Below are positions 43,708-55,771 of a stretch of 64,000 nucleotides of DNA, piece by piece. The DNA is from Zygnema cylindricum. Taxonomy: Eukaryota; Streptophyta; Zygnematophyceae; Zygnematales; Zygnemataceae. The stretch's first letter is position 1; each line of letters opens with the position of its first letter. A program made the position numbers and the translations under genes. The stretch spans positions 124,001-188,000 of the forward strand of contig JBBHKE010001086.1 in assembly GCA_037447655.1 (NCBI GenBank), in the 5' to 3' direction. The notes under the pieces are model-generated. The model was not told the DNA's origin, did not search any database, and saw only the letters and a program-made list of their open reading frames with translations.

Positions 43708-45326
43708 AAGTTGTTGGTGCTACGGTGGTCGTAAAAACTAAACAAAAACCTTTAAAATATATTAGTAAATCAACTTTTCTACCAACGCGTAGTCCTTTCA
43801 AGCGGCGAAAAAAAACACGGCCATAATGAGTGAACAATGATAGTGGGCATGTACGAGACTACAAGTGAAGATAACAAACGAAACGTGTGAATCCTCAGGT
43901 TTTGGGAGGTCCTCGGGGCAACAACGACATCTTACAAAGCATCTTGAACAAAACGGTTCATGAGTGTACGAGCTCCAACAGGGGAACATAAAGCCCTGAT
44001 GCCCTTGTTAAGGGCACAAATAAGAAACCCTGATATGAGAGGGAAATGTGGAATTGGGCCCTCAAAGCACAAAGCACCACGTTGTGATTTTGATGAAAAG
44101 ACGAATTTAGGATTTTTTTTCAAAAAGGTATCGAAGGCACAAACCATCAAGTTCGATAACCGTTGATATGTGTGTCATCGGCAGCGGAAGGGCGCAAACA
44201 ACTTAAAAAAGTGGTAGTTGGTTTTCTTAAAGCGTGAAGGTGGCTAGAGCAAATAAACGAGCATTTAGATAGTTTACCTAAACAGTTGTCGATTCCAATG
44301 TGCCAACGTCCCCAAATGGCCTCTCATTGGATAAAGTATGGATCTTGGTTTAGAGTAAAAAGCGAGAATAAAAGGAAAAATCTAGTTGATTTGAGGCATA
44401 ATAACCTTACTATATTTATTTTTTCCTTCTCCACCATTTTTTTTTTAATTCCCTTTGCTTTTGATTGAATACAGTCTGCAAATTTCGTGTTATTATGTTG
44501 TATTACAAATTCGATGAGCAAAAGATATTGGTAGGATTTTGTTTGTTGGGGGTGGCTTATCTTGAAGTAAGTAATGCATTTTTTTTTGAAAGGAGGACAA
44601 GAAAAGTGGTATAAGCCTTTAGTAAAATGTGTACGGTTTGCTGTACCTTTCAAGAAACGTTCTTATGACACGTTTCCGTCTTTGTTGAGGTCCACACCGA
44701 GCTTATGGAATGCATGGCTGCAAGAACGGCGAAGTTATCTCTTTTGTGTTCAAAAGTTTTCTTTACCTATAATGCTCAAAACTTTGTCTACTTCCGGGCA
44801 GCTTCCTGATAAAAAATTAAGATCCTATAGGTGTGCGTCGGGAATTTCAGTCTTAAAATTTTGGAATGACCAGGGAATCTCTTTTCGGGCAGTCGAAGTC
44901 TGCAAATAGAAGCAATGCAGTTGGGAAATTTTGACGGCCACCGCTTGTCTGAGTTGAATTACATTTGCTTATTTAGGCAATGCTTTATATATGCATGTGA
45001 TTGTCATGCTGTGCCACGTCCGCTGGTGCCTGTACTCACTTTTTTCTTCTTACTGACTAGTATTGATTTCATATTCTGCAATTCCTTCTATTGGTGCTTT
45101 TATTATCTCTACAGTTTTTTCTTTCTTAAGTGTACTGGTTTCATATTTGCTATATGTTCTATTTTCGTTTTACTACTATAGTATTAATAGCATTTGAAGC
45201 AAAAAAGTTTTTTCCTAGTATTCTTTTTCCCACACCCTTCGTGAGAGTGAAATACAATCATAGTGAAACATAATCACAGGAAATCCGTAAAATCCAATAG
45301 CAGCTAATTTGTTGACGGATTCCAGT
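43708..45326. other. Intergenic DNA, nothing certain
   Basis: There are a few frames of 60-111 codons; the longest, 44574-44909, ends ISVLKFWNDQGISFRAVEVC and has no family I know. It may include upstream sequence of the LEA gene. No repeats or RNA genes recognised. Confidence 0.3.
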
Positions 45327-46804
45327 ATGTCTCAAGAGCAGTTTCATGTTCCCTCGGGCAGTCCTCACTCTAAGCCGTATTCTCACACTCGGGAGGGGAA
45401 AGAGGTAATTAACATATGCATAAGTAACCTACTGCAAACTAGGCATAACAACATAAACATATTAAAATTTCATTAATCTTTACACGAAGGAACAGATGCG
45501 TTTTTTGTTGGTTTCTTGTTTCGTTGTTGTAACAGAAGATTCATTGATGTTTCCATGCTGGAATAGAAATGCAATTTTCGTTAGTTTCTCGTTTTTCTTT
45601 GTTTATTCTGTGGTACTTTTGCAGGCTGGATTCCGCGGTTGTCGTTCAAGATATTTTAACTGGCCTGTAACCTGTAGGGAATATTAAATGCCAAACATGA
45701 ATACGACGTCGGAGATATTATATGGACACAATGAGATACTTATTTTACTATTTTGGAAATATTGTTGTCCATGTGATTCATCCACATGTTATATATGACA
45801 TGTACTTATTTTTTCGGAGTTTCAATTTATCTGACGATTTGTTTTGTTGCATTGCTGTGTCGACATGGTTTTCTCATTACTGCTGTTTGATTCCTGCTAT
45901 CCATGCCTGTGATGATTTTCCTTTTAAACCATGTTCAGGGGACACTCGGAAAGGCCTCCGAAACCGCTGAGGCAGCAAAAGAAAAGACAAAAGAAACAGC
46001 AGAAGCTACTAAAGAGAAAACGAAGGAGTCAACTGAGACAGCTCAGCAGAAGATGAAGGAAACAGCTGAGGCTGCGAGGGAGAAAGCAAAGGAAACAAAG
46101 GACACTACAGCTGATTATGTGGGCAGCGCTGCTCAGACATTAACCGAAAAGGCACACGCTGCAAGGGAAGCCACCGGCAACGTTCTCCAGCAAGTACGAT
46201 TCCTACTCCGAAAGACTTACTAATCAGACATTGCTGTCTAGATGTGACTTATTGTTTCTTTCTCTAGTCTAACACAGACCGAATTCTGATTATTATTTAT
46301 TTGACTAATAATAGTTTTTGATTAATACTAATTTTGACTAAAACTAATTTTGATTAATATTAGTTTTCTTGAATAATCAAGTGGTTGATGTTATTTCCAA
46401 TTAGTTATTATTCTGATTGACACTAATTTGGTCTAACACTGATTCTCTTACTTGTACTAATTTTAATCAATACTGGATTTTTCATGAATAAGTAAAAAGA
46501 TGGATGCAAACATTTGATGGAAGAGTTATGTTTTGAATGTGGAGGTTCGTCCAAACACAAAACACTTCTGGTCGTTCTATTGTGATTTGCTGACTTAAAG
46601 ATGTTTTTTGTAACACTGTTGCAGACCATGGAGAAGGCAAAGGAGATGGTTGGAGCCAAGCCACCAGAAACTGATGACCGTGCCCGTGATGCAAAGGGAG
46701 GGCTGGACCCTTATCATCCTGCCAGAGCTCCTATTTCGGATGTTGATCCTATCACAGACATTCCACCAATTGTTGGCACTGATCGCTCTCGTGTAGAGAC
46801 TTGA
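45327..46804 (+). CDS. Group 3 LEA protein (LEA_4, 11-mer repeats), three exons
   Basis: Late embryogenesis abundant proteins are disordered in water and protect membranes and proteins during drying, forming amphipathic helix when dry. Exon 1 is 45327-45404 (MSQEQFHVPSGSPHSKPYSH), exon 2 is 45939-46193 and exon 3 is 46625-46804 (TMEKAKEMVG to TDRSRVET and the stop). All joins are phase 0 with GT..AG, giving 170 residues. Exon 2 carries consecutive 11-residue repeats, TAEAAKEKTKE, TAEATKEKTKE, STETAQQKMKE and TAEAAREKAKE, the hallmark of the family. A short open stretch after an acceptor at 45625 (AGFRGCRSRYFNWP) could be an alternative exon. There is no signal peptide; cytosolic or nuclear location is likely, though not certain. 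Confidence 0.88.
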
Positions 46805-47893
46805 AAACTGAGCCTATCAATACTCCGAAGGGTTCCAGGATTTTGCAACTGTGCCTGCTTACATAAGCACCCATGATATGATCTTTGAGTGTGAAATTGC
46901 AAGTATGAGGAACCGGTTTAGTTTCCAAAGCGATGAAGCATTATGATTTTCAGTTGGAAAATGTAAATATGCAAAAACTGGTGCTGTATTGTTGTTGTCC
47001 AAAAGTTTCAGCCCCAATACGATTTGAAAGTGGAGATGCATGTCTAAATTTTCTAGCGTAGGCTTGTTTTGGGGGTTGTAATTTTACATCTTGACGACAT
47101 ATTTTGTGACAATGTTACCACTACATATTGACTTGATATCCTTGTGGTCCTTTTGCATTGAAAAGTTGGTTTGATTGGGAAGATGTTATGGCTCGTGCAT
47201 GAATATAGAGATATAGGTGTTAATAGCAAAATTGAAGAAGATGAGGTTAAAGAGATGTTGCGTGAAAATGTTGCTCATGTATGTCAGGATGTACAACAGG
47301 TTTGGATTTGCAATTCACATGGTTTTCTGAAAATATATGTAAAGAAAGTGCCAGATGTTCTCCGGTAGTTTCTTTTTTGCATAAGGCAGTGGACACGAAC
47401 ATCTTATTAGCGTTCCAACTCTTATGTGTGGATAATTTGTGGTTGATGTATGACTATATGACAAGTAACTTATAATCGACTTTGACGTACAAGTATTGAT
47501 TACTTGGATCTCGTCTTGTATGGTAGTTAACAAACTCAAGTTAGCATTTTGTGACTAGGTGTACCGATGTGCATTGATATGGTTGTGTGTCTTGTATCGG
47601 TAGTGTTTCTCCGGTAATGTGTACTTCTTTCTAATTATTGATAGTCAAAATATTGTTTCGATATATTGGTAGGGAAACTATTGTGATGTTTACTAATACA
47701 TTGGTTCATTCTGCCGATAAAAAGTTATCGCGATAACTTTGTATTCAATACAACAATTTCGTAGTAAGTCGTGATAACTTTGTATTCAATACAATAACTT
47801 TCAGTATAGACTAGACTGTGATAACCCGATACTAGATTGTGATAACCCTCTGACCTTTACTTCCCTTTGATATATTGGCGATGGCCGGGTAGT
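46805..47893. other. LEA 3' flank and intergenic DNA
   Basis: No supported gene. A 65-codon frame at 47171-47368 (KIEEDEVKEMLRENVAHVCQ) has no known family. Near 47728-47805 there are two AACTTTGTATTCAATACAA repeats. Confidence 0.3.
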
Positions 47894-48098
47894 TACAACT
47901 TGAATCGCTATTATTGTTTTTTCGTCTCTTAAAAACTTTCTTCGTACACACGTCTGATTATGGATCTGATGGTTGCGATTGAAAGGTAAGATTCTCAGCT
48001 TTCGATTGGCGGTCTCGAATTGAAAATTGGGCAAGTGTCTATAGAGAATATGTTTTAAGTGGCGAAAAAATATTAATACTAATAGCGTACACGGTGTA
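47894..48098. mobile_element. TACACCG-family short MITE, 205 bp
   Basis: Close relative of 23443-23652. The left end is TACAACTTGAATCGCTATTA and the right end CTAATAGCGTACACGGTGTA. The shared interior is GGTTGCGATTGAAAGGTAAG. Confidence 0.75.
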
Positions 48099-49891
48099 GT
48101 TTCGAGACGATATATTAGGCTGTTTTGTCGTTCAATCTTTGTTAAGATCGTTCATGGAAATGATTGTGATGGGATAATGTATCGGTACACGACATTAGGT
48201 AAATCTTTGGTTCGATCGAGAAATAAAGAGGGCTATAATTTCTCGACAAGATGTTGTGTGGTTACTACAGTGAAATATGTAACGGGTTATAACGGGTGAT
48301 AGTATAAAACGTTATAACAGGAAACGTGGTTCTCTTTTGTTTCATTGTTGAATATTTAATTGTGTATATATGTATTTTTAATGTTTGAGGGTTTGTTGTT
48401 GTTTACTCTCGTTTCGTTATATTCTCGAATGACAATTTACGTGACTTTGTTGATATGTTATATTTAATAAAATATATGTTGGAAGACTATAAAATGCATA
48501 ATAAAGTGTGACGAGATACACAATGTTAGAGAAATTAAGCACCTACGGGAAAAATAATCAAATCATGGATCGGGTGATCTTTACAACGTACGTCAATAAC
48601 CATATGTTTTAAAAAGCTCTTTCGGAACATTATATCATATGATTTAAAATACACGCGTACAAATTTTGATAAAATGTGCAATCATTACAAGCTATACATA
48701 TTAATATATTTATAAAATGTGTTTGTATCAATTAATGGTATAGCCTTTAGTGTTTTGTACATGTCGCTTAACAAGCAAACAAAAGACATTTCAATCAGCG
48801 ATTCTATGTCCTTGTTTGATTATCGAAAAAAACGACAGGTTTTCTTTTCACTAATGCAACAAAACTAAATCTAAAATTTGCCCCGAGATAATTGGGCAGT
48901 AATTGGATTAAAACCCGCCTCAAAACCGCCGGTATGACTACGATATAAGCTAAACTAGGAATCGATCATATTTTTGTGCCTGTAGAAACACCATTTTTTT
49001 CTTCTCGAGGGCTTTATATCAATGGAGAAGTAAGTGTTGCGTATCGAATTGGTTTTTTTACGTGCACCCCATATCCGTATAATACTTAAAGATAAAAGAG
49101 TCGATACTGTAACATTTTTGTTAAAGTTTATCACTTTTTTTTTCCTAGTTTTTTTAAATGATTACTAAAATATCCAACCCACACAATGCGTCGGAGTTTC
49201 AATTTTGTTGCATTTTGTTTATTGGCATACGCTTCTTGATTGCATATAAAAGCAGTATGGTACTTGTAGGTACAAGAATAAAAACTTTGTACGACAATTT
49301 AGCACCCATGTACTACCTCGTTTACATGTGTTTGGAGTTAGAGACAACATAGCATCTAAGAAAAGGTGGAAACATGCTTTACAACACATCTTAGTCGAAA
49401 TCTACATTTGAGTCGCATAGTATACATCTTATGTACCTTCATATGTTGAAAATAGCTGACCATTGTTGAACACTTCTCGTTACGATGAAATCGACAAGTT
49501 CGGTTCTATTCCCATCTCTACATGTTTTACTCGGAGATATTCTAACTTTAGAAGTACGATACCTTTGCCATACCATTCAATGTCAATGAGAAAAGGGAGC
49601 AAGATGAGATGAAAGTAGCTGATATGCTATTACAATACCGATATAAACTAACTCGAGCATTGAAATAGAACAGTGACCGTCAAGAAAGTATATTGCATGT
49701 TACCAGACAGTTACATATAAAACATATTCTTTTGGAAACGTGGATGTGTGTGGTATATACAACCATGCAAATTGGTGATCAAGCAGTTGTTATGCTAATA
49801 ATATGTCCACACTACCATCACCACCGATCGATATTTGAATTAGTGAAATTACTAGAGTGAGCTTTTTTTTTTTTAATAAACTGTAGTATGT
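48099..49891. other. AT-rich intergenic DNA
   Basis: I find no gene, RNA gene or repeat of note in this stretch. Confidence 0.5.
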
Positions 49892-50094
49892 TACACCGCC
49901 CATCGTTGTTATAGTTAATAATACTAATTTGGTCACTGTTTTTTTTTGCCAAAAATCAAAATATAATAAGAACAACACTATTTAGGGACGTGGACTACAA
50001 TCTGCCACGCCCCCTTGCATTAAAGTATTGTTAATACTTAAAAATTCGCATTAACATTAATAAATGTTTAACGCGAATAACGATGGGCGGTGTA
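49892..50094. mobile_element. TACACCG-family short MITE, 203 bp
   Basis: The ends TACACCGCCCATCGTTGTTA and ATAACGATGGGCGGTGTA are nearly perfect inverses, with TA at both outer edges. The interior GACGTGGACTACAATCTGCC recurs at about 59430-59450 within hAT copy 2. Confidence 0.8.
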
Positions 50095-50312
50095 AACAAT
50101 GTTAAGGCGAGTAGTATAAACATAATTTACGATTTTTGGTTAATAAACACCCACTCGAACTAATATATCAACCTAACAACGATGGGCAATACACTGCAAT
50201 CTGTCCAGACTATTTTACCGTGTCGGTGCAGTAGAGTACACCGGTACTATACTGCTATTAGCATCATTGACACTATATCGGTGCCTTTAAATTTGACTCG
50301 AGCCAAAAATAG

Positions 50313-50618
50313 CATAGTTCAAAAGTATGTGTTTTTATGGTAGGCCTTTGGTCGACGCCTTTATCGTAAGTTGTGTTATGGGCTTTTCATGTGATCTTCT
50401 TAGATCGCTACTTTGATCAGCGACCGTCCGATCGTCCGATTCTGACGGTGTAAATAAATATTTTTGGTCTGAATGTTTTAATTGGTCTAATTTTTGGTCT
50501 GAATGTTTTAATTGGTCCGAATAGGTACGAATACAATATGGGTCTTAAGGTCATATTGTATGTTTTGCATACAATAGGCATATTGTATGGGCCTACTTTC
50601 ACCTACTTTTGAACTATG
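50313..50618. mobile_element. hAT-type MITE, copy B, perfect 8-bp target duplication
   Basis: A 306-bp element in the same orientation as copy A. The octamer AAAAATAG flanks it exactly on both sides (50305-50312, 50619-50626). The ends are CATAGTTCAAAAGTA and TACTTTTGAACTATG. Confidence 0.93.
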
Positions 50619-50675
50619 AAAAATAGTGTCAATGACAATAATGAAACGGTACAGAACCAATACATTACAATGTTG

Positions 50676-51238
50676 TACACCGCCAATCGTTATTAGCGTA
50701 CATGTTTTTTTAACGTATAGGGAATAATTACAACGATTTACGCTAATTAGGAATTTGAAAATTTTCAAAAATAACATACATTCTAATTGTTTACTAATGC
50801 TAATTTGGGTCATTGAAAAAAATAAATGTCGGTCGCAAACATGCTTACACAAATATAGGTACTTGTACGAAATGTGACAAATCGTACACAAATTGTACGT
50901 TCACACAGTTGAAACGTGGTTGTTGGACGAATATGTGCGAACGTGATATTTGACAGCCCGATTTCATCCCCTTTTTAGAGCGCATATTCTCATGCGCGCG
51001 ATTACTAAAACTCATTAATTATACCTTTTCACTTAAAAAAGTACAATTTTGTATGGTCTGACACTTACCATACACCACACTATTTAAATGACAACGTACT
51101 TTCGTTTTTACGCTAATTGGACAAAAAATCCTAAATGTCGTAAAGGAAAAAACAGAATAATTTATGCTATTTAAGAATTTGGAAAAAAAAAACGGGACCG
51201 AATTAGCGTTCAATACCCTAATAGCGATTGGAGGTGTA
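50676..51238. mobile_element. TACACCG-family TIR element, 563 bp
   Basis: The ends TACACCGCCAATCGTTATTA and AATAGCGATTGGAGGTGTA are inverses with one main mismatch. The interior is an inverted version of 51590-52153 (TGTGCGAACG..., CATACACCACACTATTTAAA). No long frame. Confidence 0.8.
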
Positions 51239-51589
51239 GCATACTGCAACACAGGGGTGGCAAACGGTCAACCGAAACCGTGATCGATCGTTGAACGACC
51301 GCCCGCGCCGGATCCGGAACGGATTCGGTTGCTAAATTTTGGGGGTCGGGCGGTTACGGCCGGTTGATTCACCAGGAAAAAAGAACGGTCGGTTACAGTC
51401 GGTCAACCAAAAAACCAAAAAAAAAGGTTATTTTTTACTGTCCCTATAATCCAACATTCTTGTACTTTGTACTCTCGGTATCGTGGAAGTACGTGACATC
51501 ATCATTAGCGTCGCAAATCTGACACGGTAGTACACTATTCATTTCGCAAATCTTAGGGAACGCGACAAAGCGTCGCAAATCTGACACGG

Positions 51590-52153
51590 TACACCGCCAA
51601 TCGCTATTAGCGTAGTGTACGCTAATTCCGTCCACTCTTTTTTTTTTTATTCTCCAATAGCGTAGCTTATTCTAATTTTTTTTGTACGCCATCTAGGGTT
51701 ATGTTCCAAATACCTCACAAAATGGAAGTACGTCGTCAGTTAAATAGTGTGGTGTTTGGTACGTATCAGACCTTACAAAATTTTACCTTTTTAAGTGAAA
51801 AAGTATATTTAATGAGTTTTAGTAACCGCGCACGCATGAGAATATGTGCTCTCAAAAGGGGATAAAAGCGGGCTGTAAAATATCTCGTTCGCACATATTC
51901 GTCCAACAGCCACGTTTCGATTGTGTGAACCTATGATTTGTGTACAATTTGTCAGATTTTGTGCAAATACCTATATTAGTGTAAGCATGTTTGCGACAGA
52001 CATTTATTTTTTTCAAAGACTCGAATAAGAATTATTAAACAATTAGAATGTATGTTTTTTTTTCAAAATTTTCAAATTCTTAATTAGCGTAAACCACGGT
52101 AATTATTCATATACGCTAAAGAAACTCCTACGCTAATAGCGATTGGCGGTGTA
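51590..52153. mobile_element. TACACCG-family TIR element nested in hAT copy 1, 564 bp
   Basis: The ends TACACCGCCAATCGCTATTA and TAATAGCGATTGGCGGTGTA are perfect inverses over 20 bases. The outer junctions are GACACGG|TA and TA|GTACAC. Uninterrupted tandem repeat units nearby (51530, 56110) read GACACGGTAGTACAC, so the insertion duplicated only TA. It is an inverted relative of 50676-51238. Confidence 0.9.
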
Positions 52154-52480
52154 GTACACAATTCATTTCGCAAATCTTAGGGGACGCAACAAATCGTAAT
52201 TATTGGCTTATTCATACATCGTACATTATTGCAAAGTGCTAATTACGCATTTTATACCGTGTTTCCACAAATACATCAAATTATTATGTCGATGTCATGC
52301 GGCATGTAGTAATAGCTGGTTAATAAATCAGTGAAAATCAAACTGTTACGTCAATTTCCCATGACTAGTCTTAATTATTGGCGTACTCACATGTGTCAAA
52401 CAATAAATGGATAAATTGAATTGCTATTTAAGTTAGAGAAACTCGACCACAATTCAAACAAAACTTAGTCATACACTAAA

Positions 52481-54229
52481 ATGGAGAAAAGCATCCTCAC
52501 TTCCCTTAAAACTACAATCCAAAACGAACTTCGAAAATCAAAAAATGGTGAAATTGCTCACTATTACCTAGTGAAAGAAAGCAGGGCCACGTCAAATTGT
52601 TGGAAAAAAATTGAGCATGTCTATGAAGTTAGAACATCAAACAAATACATGGTAAAGGGGGAAGGTTTTGTGGCTTGTAATACACGTTTCATAGTTTATC
52701 AATGCAAGTCAGCAAACGGTACTTCAACAATCAATACTCACACATGTTTAAATTCGGCCGACATGGATAATTCAAGAGGCCTTCTTCGTAAGTTTCTTTC
52801 AAAAACAAAGGCGAAAACGAGTGACTGAAAAAAATTTGCGAAAATGGTGGCGTTGATGTGTTGTGAGGACCTTCGACCATTTTCGATAGTCGACGGTTCA
52901 GGTATGATTTATTTTAAATTCTAGGCTTGAGGATAACGTCATTATAACTTGTTTTGTTCATAAATTTATAAATTTGAGCTTAGTTTGTCATGATATTGTC
53001 TTTTATTTGTCTTTCCATAAAAAAAATCATTTCGTTAAAAACCTTCTTTATTAATCATGGTTTGTACTTGTATGATATTTTTGTATTGTTTTTTTTATTT
53101 TTTTCCCCGGGTTTTCAAGCATTTTGTCAAGCATTGTTTGATGTTGGTGTTTCGTCCAACAGAAGTGTTGACATCGACCAACTACTCCCGTCCATCAATA
53201 TTGTAAAAAACTATATTATATCTTGTGCGAAAGATATTCGTAGTTTGATCATCCCAAAACTTAGAGAAAATATTGATAACAATGTTTTTTGTCGTATTCA
53301 CGACCGATCTCTGGACCGAGACAAAAAAATAACCTCATTAATGTCAGTAACCGCTCATTTTATTGACAAAGAATTTGAACTTCATGCACGGACGCTTCAA
53401 GTCGATCATTTGTTGGAGGAAAAACACACTGCGGAAAATGTTTTAACGGCCTTCAAAAATTGATTTACCAATTTTGAAATGTCCAATTTTTATCGCTGCG
53501 TAGTCGTGACTGATAGTGGCTCTAACATGTGTGCGACTGAAGGTCTACCGAGTATGTTTACTTGGATACCTTGCGCGGACTATAAAATTGCAACAATTGT
53601 GACAACGATCTTGAATAAGAGCGGAACTTCTAAAAAAGGCAAATACGATGTGGAAGTTCCTGATTTTTTTTATCTAATTGACGCAAGTAAATCATTGCTC
53701 ACGTTTTTCAAACAGAGTAGTTTACAAAATCTTTTTAAAAACACTTTAAAACAAGAAAACGCAACGCGGTGGAATTCTTTGCTCCGAATGCTTAAGAGTA
53801 TTTACGATGCATTCAATGAGATAGGACTAATCGCTCAAGTAAAAAATAAATTGATACTTTTTGCTTGTATCGATAAGACTCACCTTACCGAACTTATACG
53901 ATTTTTGGAAAGGTTCCAAGAAGCGACCCTAAAATTGGAAAAATTAAGAGAATCAACTTTACATTTGGTTTTGTTTGAACTATCGTCTCTCCATAACCAT
54001 TGTAAGATAAGAAAAACATCTTACAATGACGGTGAAAAAGAATGTCACGCCGATTCCCTAAACTTGCAAAAATTGAAACAACTTTTTGTGAAATTTGCAC
54101 TACCGAAGTGGGGCCTTCATGAGTATCATATTGTCGCGGCGGCTCTCTTAGATCCACGACAAAAACAAAAGCTTGAAATAATTGGGGTATCAAAAACCGG
54201 AATTGAAAGCGCAAGGGTCAAGCTTCGAG
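52481..54229 (+). pseudogene. hAT transposase, degenerate, copy 1
   Basis: It starts MEKSILTSLKTTIQNELRKS and has a BED-like zinc finger (GEGFVACNTRFIVYQC ... GTSTINTHTC) in which the second Cys of the CxxC is Arg. After a presumed intron (about 52905-53118) comes the RNase-H-like body, with TAHFIDKEFELHARTLQVDH, HTAENV, VVVTDSGSNMCATEG, ENATRWNSLLRML and AAALLDPRQKQKLEIIGV. In-frame stops near 52826 and 53461 and the loss of the FTTDLW motif (copy 2 has AFTTDLWTET) show it is dead. The C-terminal dimerisation region is lost at the gap. Confidence 0.88.
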
Positions 54230-54239
54230 NNNNNNNNNN
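54230..54239. other. Assembly gap (10 N)
   Basis: Ten Ns in the middle of the transposase. Sequence after the gap (54240-54878) is unrelated to the transposon and contains a tandem ACCTCCTACAGGTACGTT duplication at 54609-54644 and a 67-codon frame of unknown nature (54337-54540). Confidence 0.99.
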
Positions 54240-54878
54240 ATTAGAAGATTTCCAGTTCAAGGTAGTCAGCTTTTCACCCCATCAAATGTTTTTAAGCGCC
54301 GATAGGCATGGTTAAGCATGGCGAATAAAACAAAATATGCGCTTTGTTGTAAAATTTCTTAGAACGGTTATGAGATTTTACCAGAACCTCCATTATGACT
54401 GGCAGTCTACAAGTAGACGCTCCGCAAGCGAAGTAAAAAGAGACATCGACGGTTGCATGGACATCCTCCATTGTCTAGTGGAACATCAATTCTGGTATGT
54501 AATGAAACGAACTTACAACCAAACATATGCTAATTCGTGAAACTCTCTCTCCCTCACACTCGAGGCATAGAGAGGACTAAAGCTTTCCAAAACAACACTG
54601 CCAACCCACCTCCTACAGGTACGTTACCTCCTACAGGTACGTTGGCAGCTACAGAGAAAAATGAAGCGAACGCCTCGCAGATGAACATCTGACGGTCAGT
54701 ATTACCTCCAAGACCATTTTAGAGTATTGGCAAGATTCTTTAAAATGTTGTTTCGCGTATAAAACAAAATAAGCGGTACGAATTGGTACGGATAGCCGCG
54801 AATTTTTGTAAACTACCCCACTTTTCGACTGATGGAACTTGACCTTTAGAAGATTAAATTTCAATTTTGCAGCTAACT

Positions 54879-55184
54879 CATAGTTCAAAAGTAGGTGAAA
54901 GTAGGCCCATACAATATGTCTATTGTATGCAAAACATACAATATGACATTAAGACCCATATTGTATTTGGACTTATTCGGACCAATTAAAACATTCGGAC
55001 CAAAAATTGAACCAATTAAAACATTCGGACCAAAAAAATTTAATTTCACCGTCAAATTCGGACGATCGAACGGTCGTTGATCAAAGTAACGATCTAAGAA
55101 GATCACATGAAAAGCCCATAACACAACTTACGATAAAGGCTCCGACCAAAGGCCTACCATAAAAACGCCTACTTTTGAACTATG
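54879..55184. mobile_element. hAT-type MITE, copy C, inverted, 7/8 target duplication
   Basis: A 306-bp element in the opposite orientation to copies A and B, with the same CATAGTTCAAAAGTAGG end. The flanks are AGCTAACT (54871-54878) and GGCTAACT (55185-55192), matching at seven of eight positions. Confidence 0.92.
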
Positions 55185-55771
55185 GGCTAACTACTCTTAC
55201 CGTGGAGCTCACATAACGACAAAGAGTGACTGTCTGCAACAATTTTATTTACATGTGGTTGCCGCAGTTTTGTTACCGTAAACGTTCGCCGGCCATGTGA
55301 ATTGCTAATTTTATTATGATGGTCGACGTTCGCAAGCGCGGCATAATTTTAAGCGATATACTGCTTCACGCGGACAGTAGACGGCCGGTACAGGTCGAAA
55401 CGAGGAGATTCGCGTTGGGTCAAGAAGAGTAACGTCGGCCGCAGGATAACCCCGCGAAGACTCCCGCGGAGGCCGGTTCGACACATTTCGAATTGGCCCG
55501 CGATGACGCCACCGGGCAAGGTATACCTGTCTAAGTTGGCGGTGTTCTTCATTTCGCGGAATGACGCAACCACATAAATAGGTCGTTCAGCGACGGTCGA
55601 TGTTAAAGTGCTTCAATTTTTTTAAAGCGCTTCAATTTTATGTAAAAACAACCAATTATTCCACCCCTTCAAAAAAAAATGAAATAAAACACTAAAAAAA
55701 AATCAAAAGTTGTCGTTACCCTATTACTCCTACCCCATCGCCGATACGATTTTAATTTTATGACAATTCAC
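55185..55771. other. Short GC-richer intergenic stretch
   Basis: 55320-55580 is noticeably richer in C and G than its surroundings and has a 74-codon minus-strand frame (TLPGGVIAGQFEMCRTGLRG) I cannot assign. Possibly a fragment of another element. Confidence 0.25.

Larger units (their letters stand above)
51252..54229 (+). mobile_element. hAT transposon copy 1 (truncated at an assembly gap)
   Basis: The left terminus is CAGGGGTGGCAAACGGTC, a classic hAT end. It continues with GGTCGG/CCGACC-rich subterminal DNA and 60-bp GCAAATCTGACACGGTAGTA repeats, interrupted by the nested element 51590-52153. The transposase remnant fills 52481-54229. The right end is missing: the sequence runs into ten Ns at 54230, after which it no longer matches copy 2. 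Confidence 0.85.
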
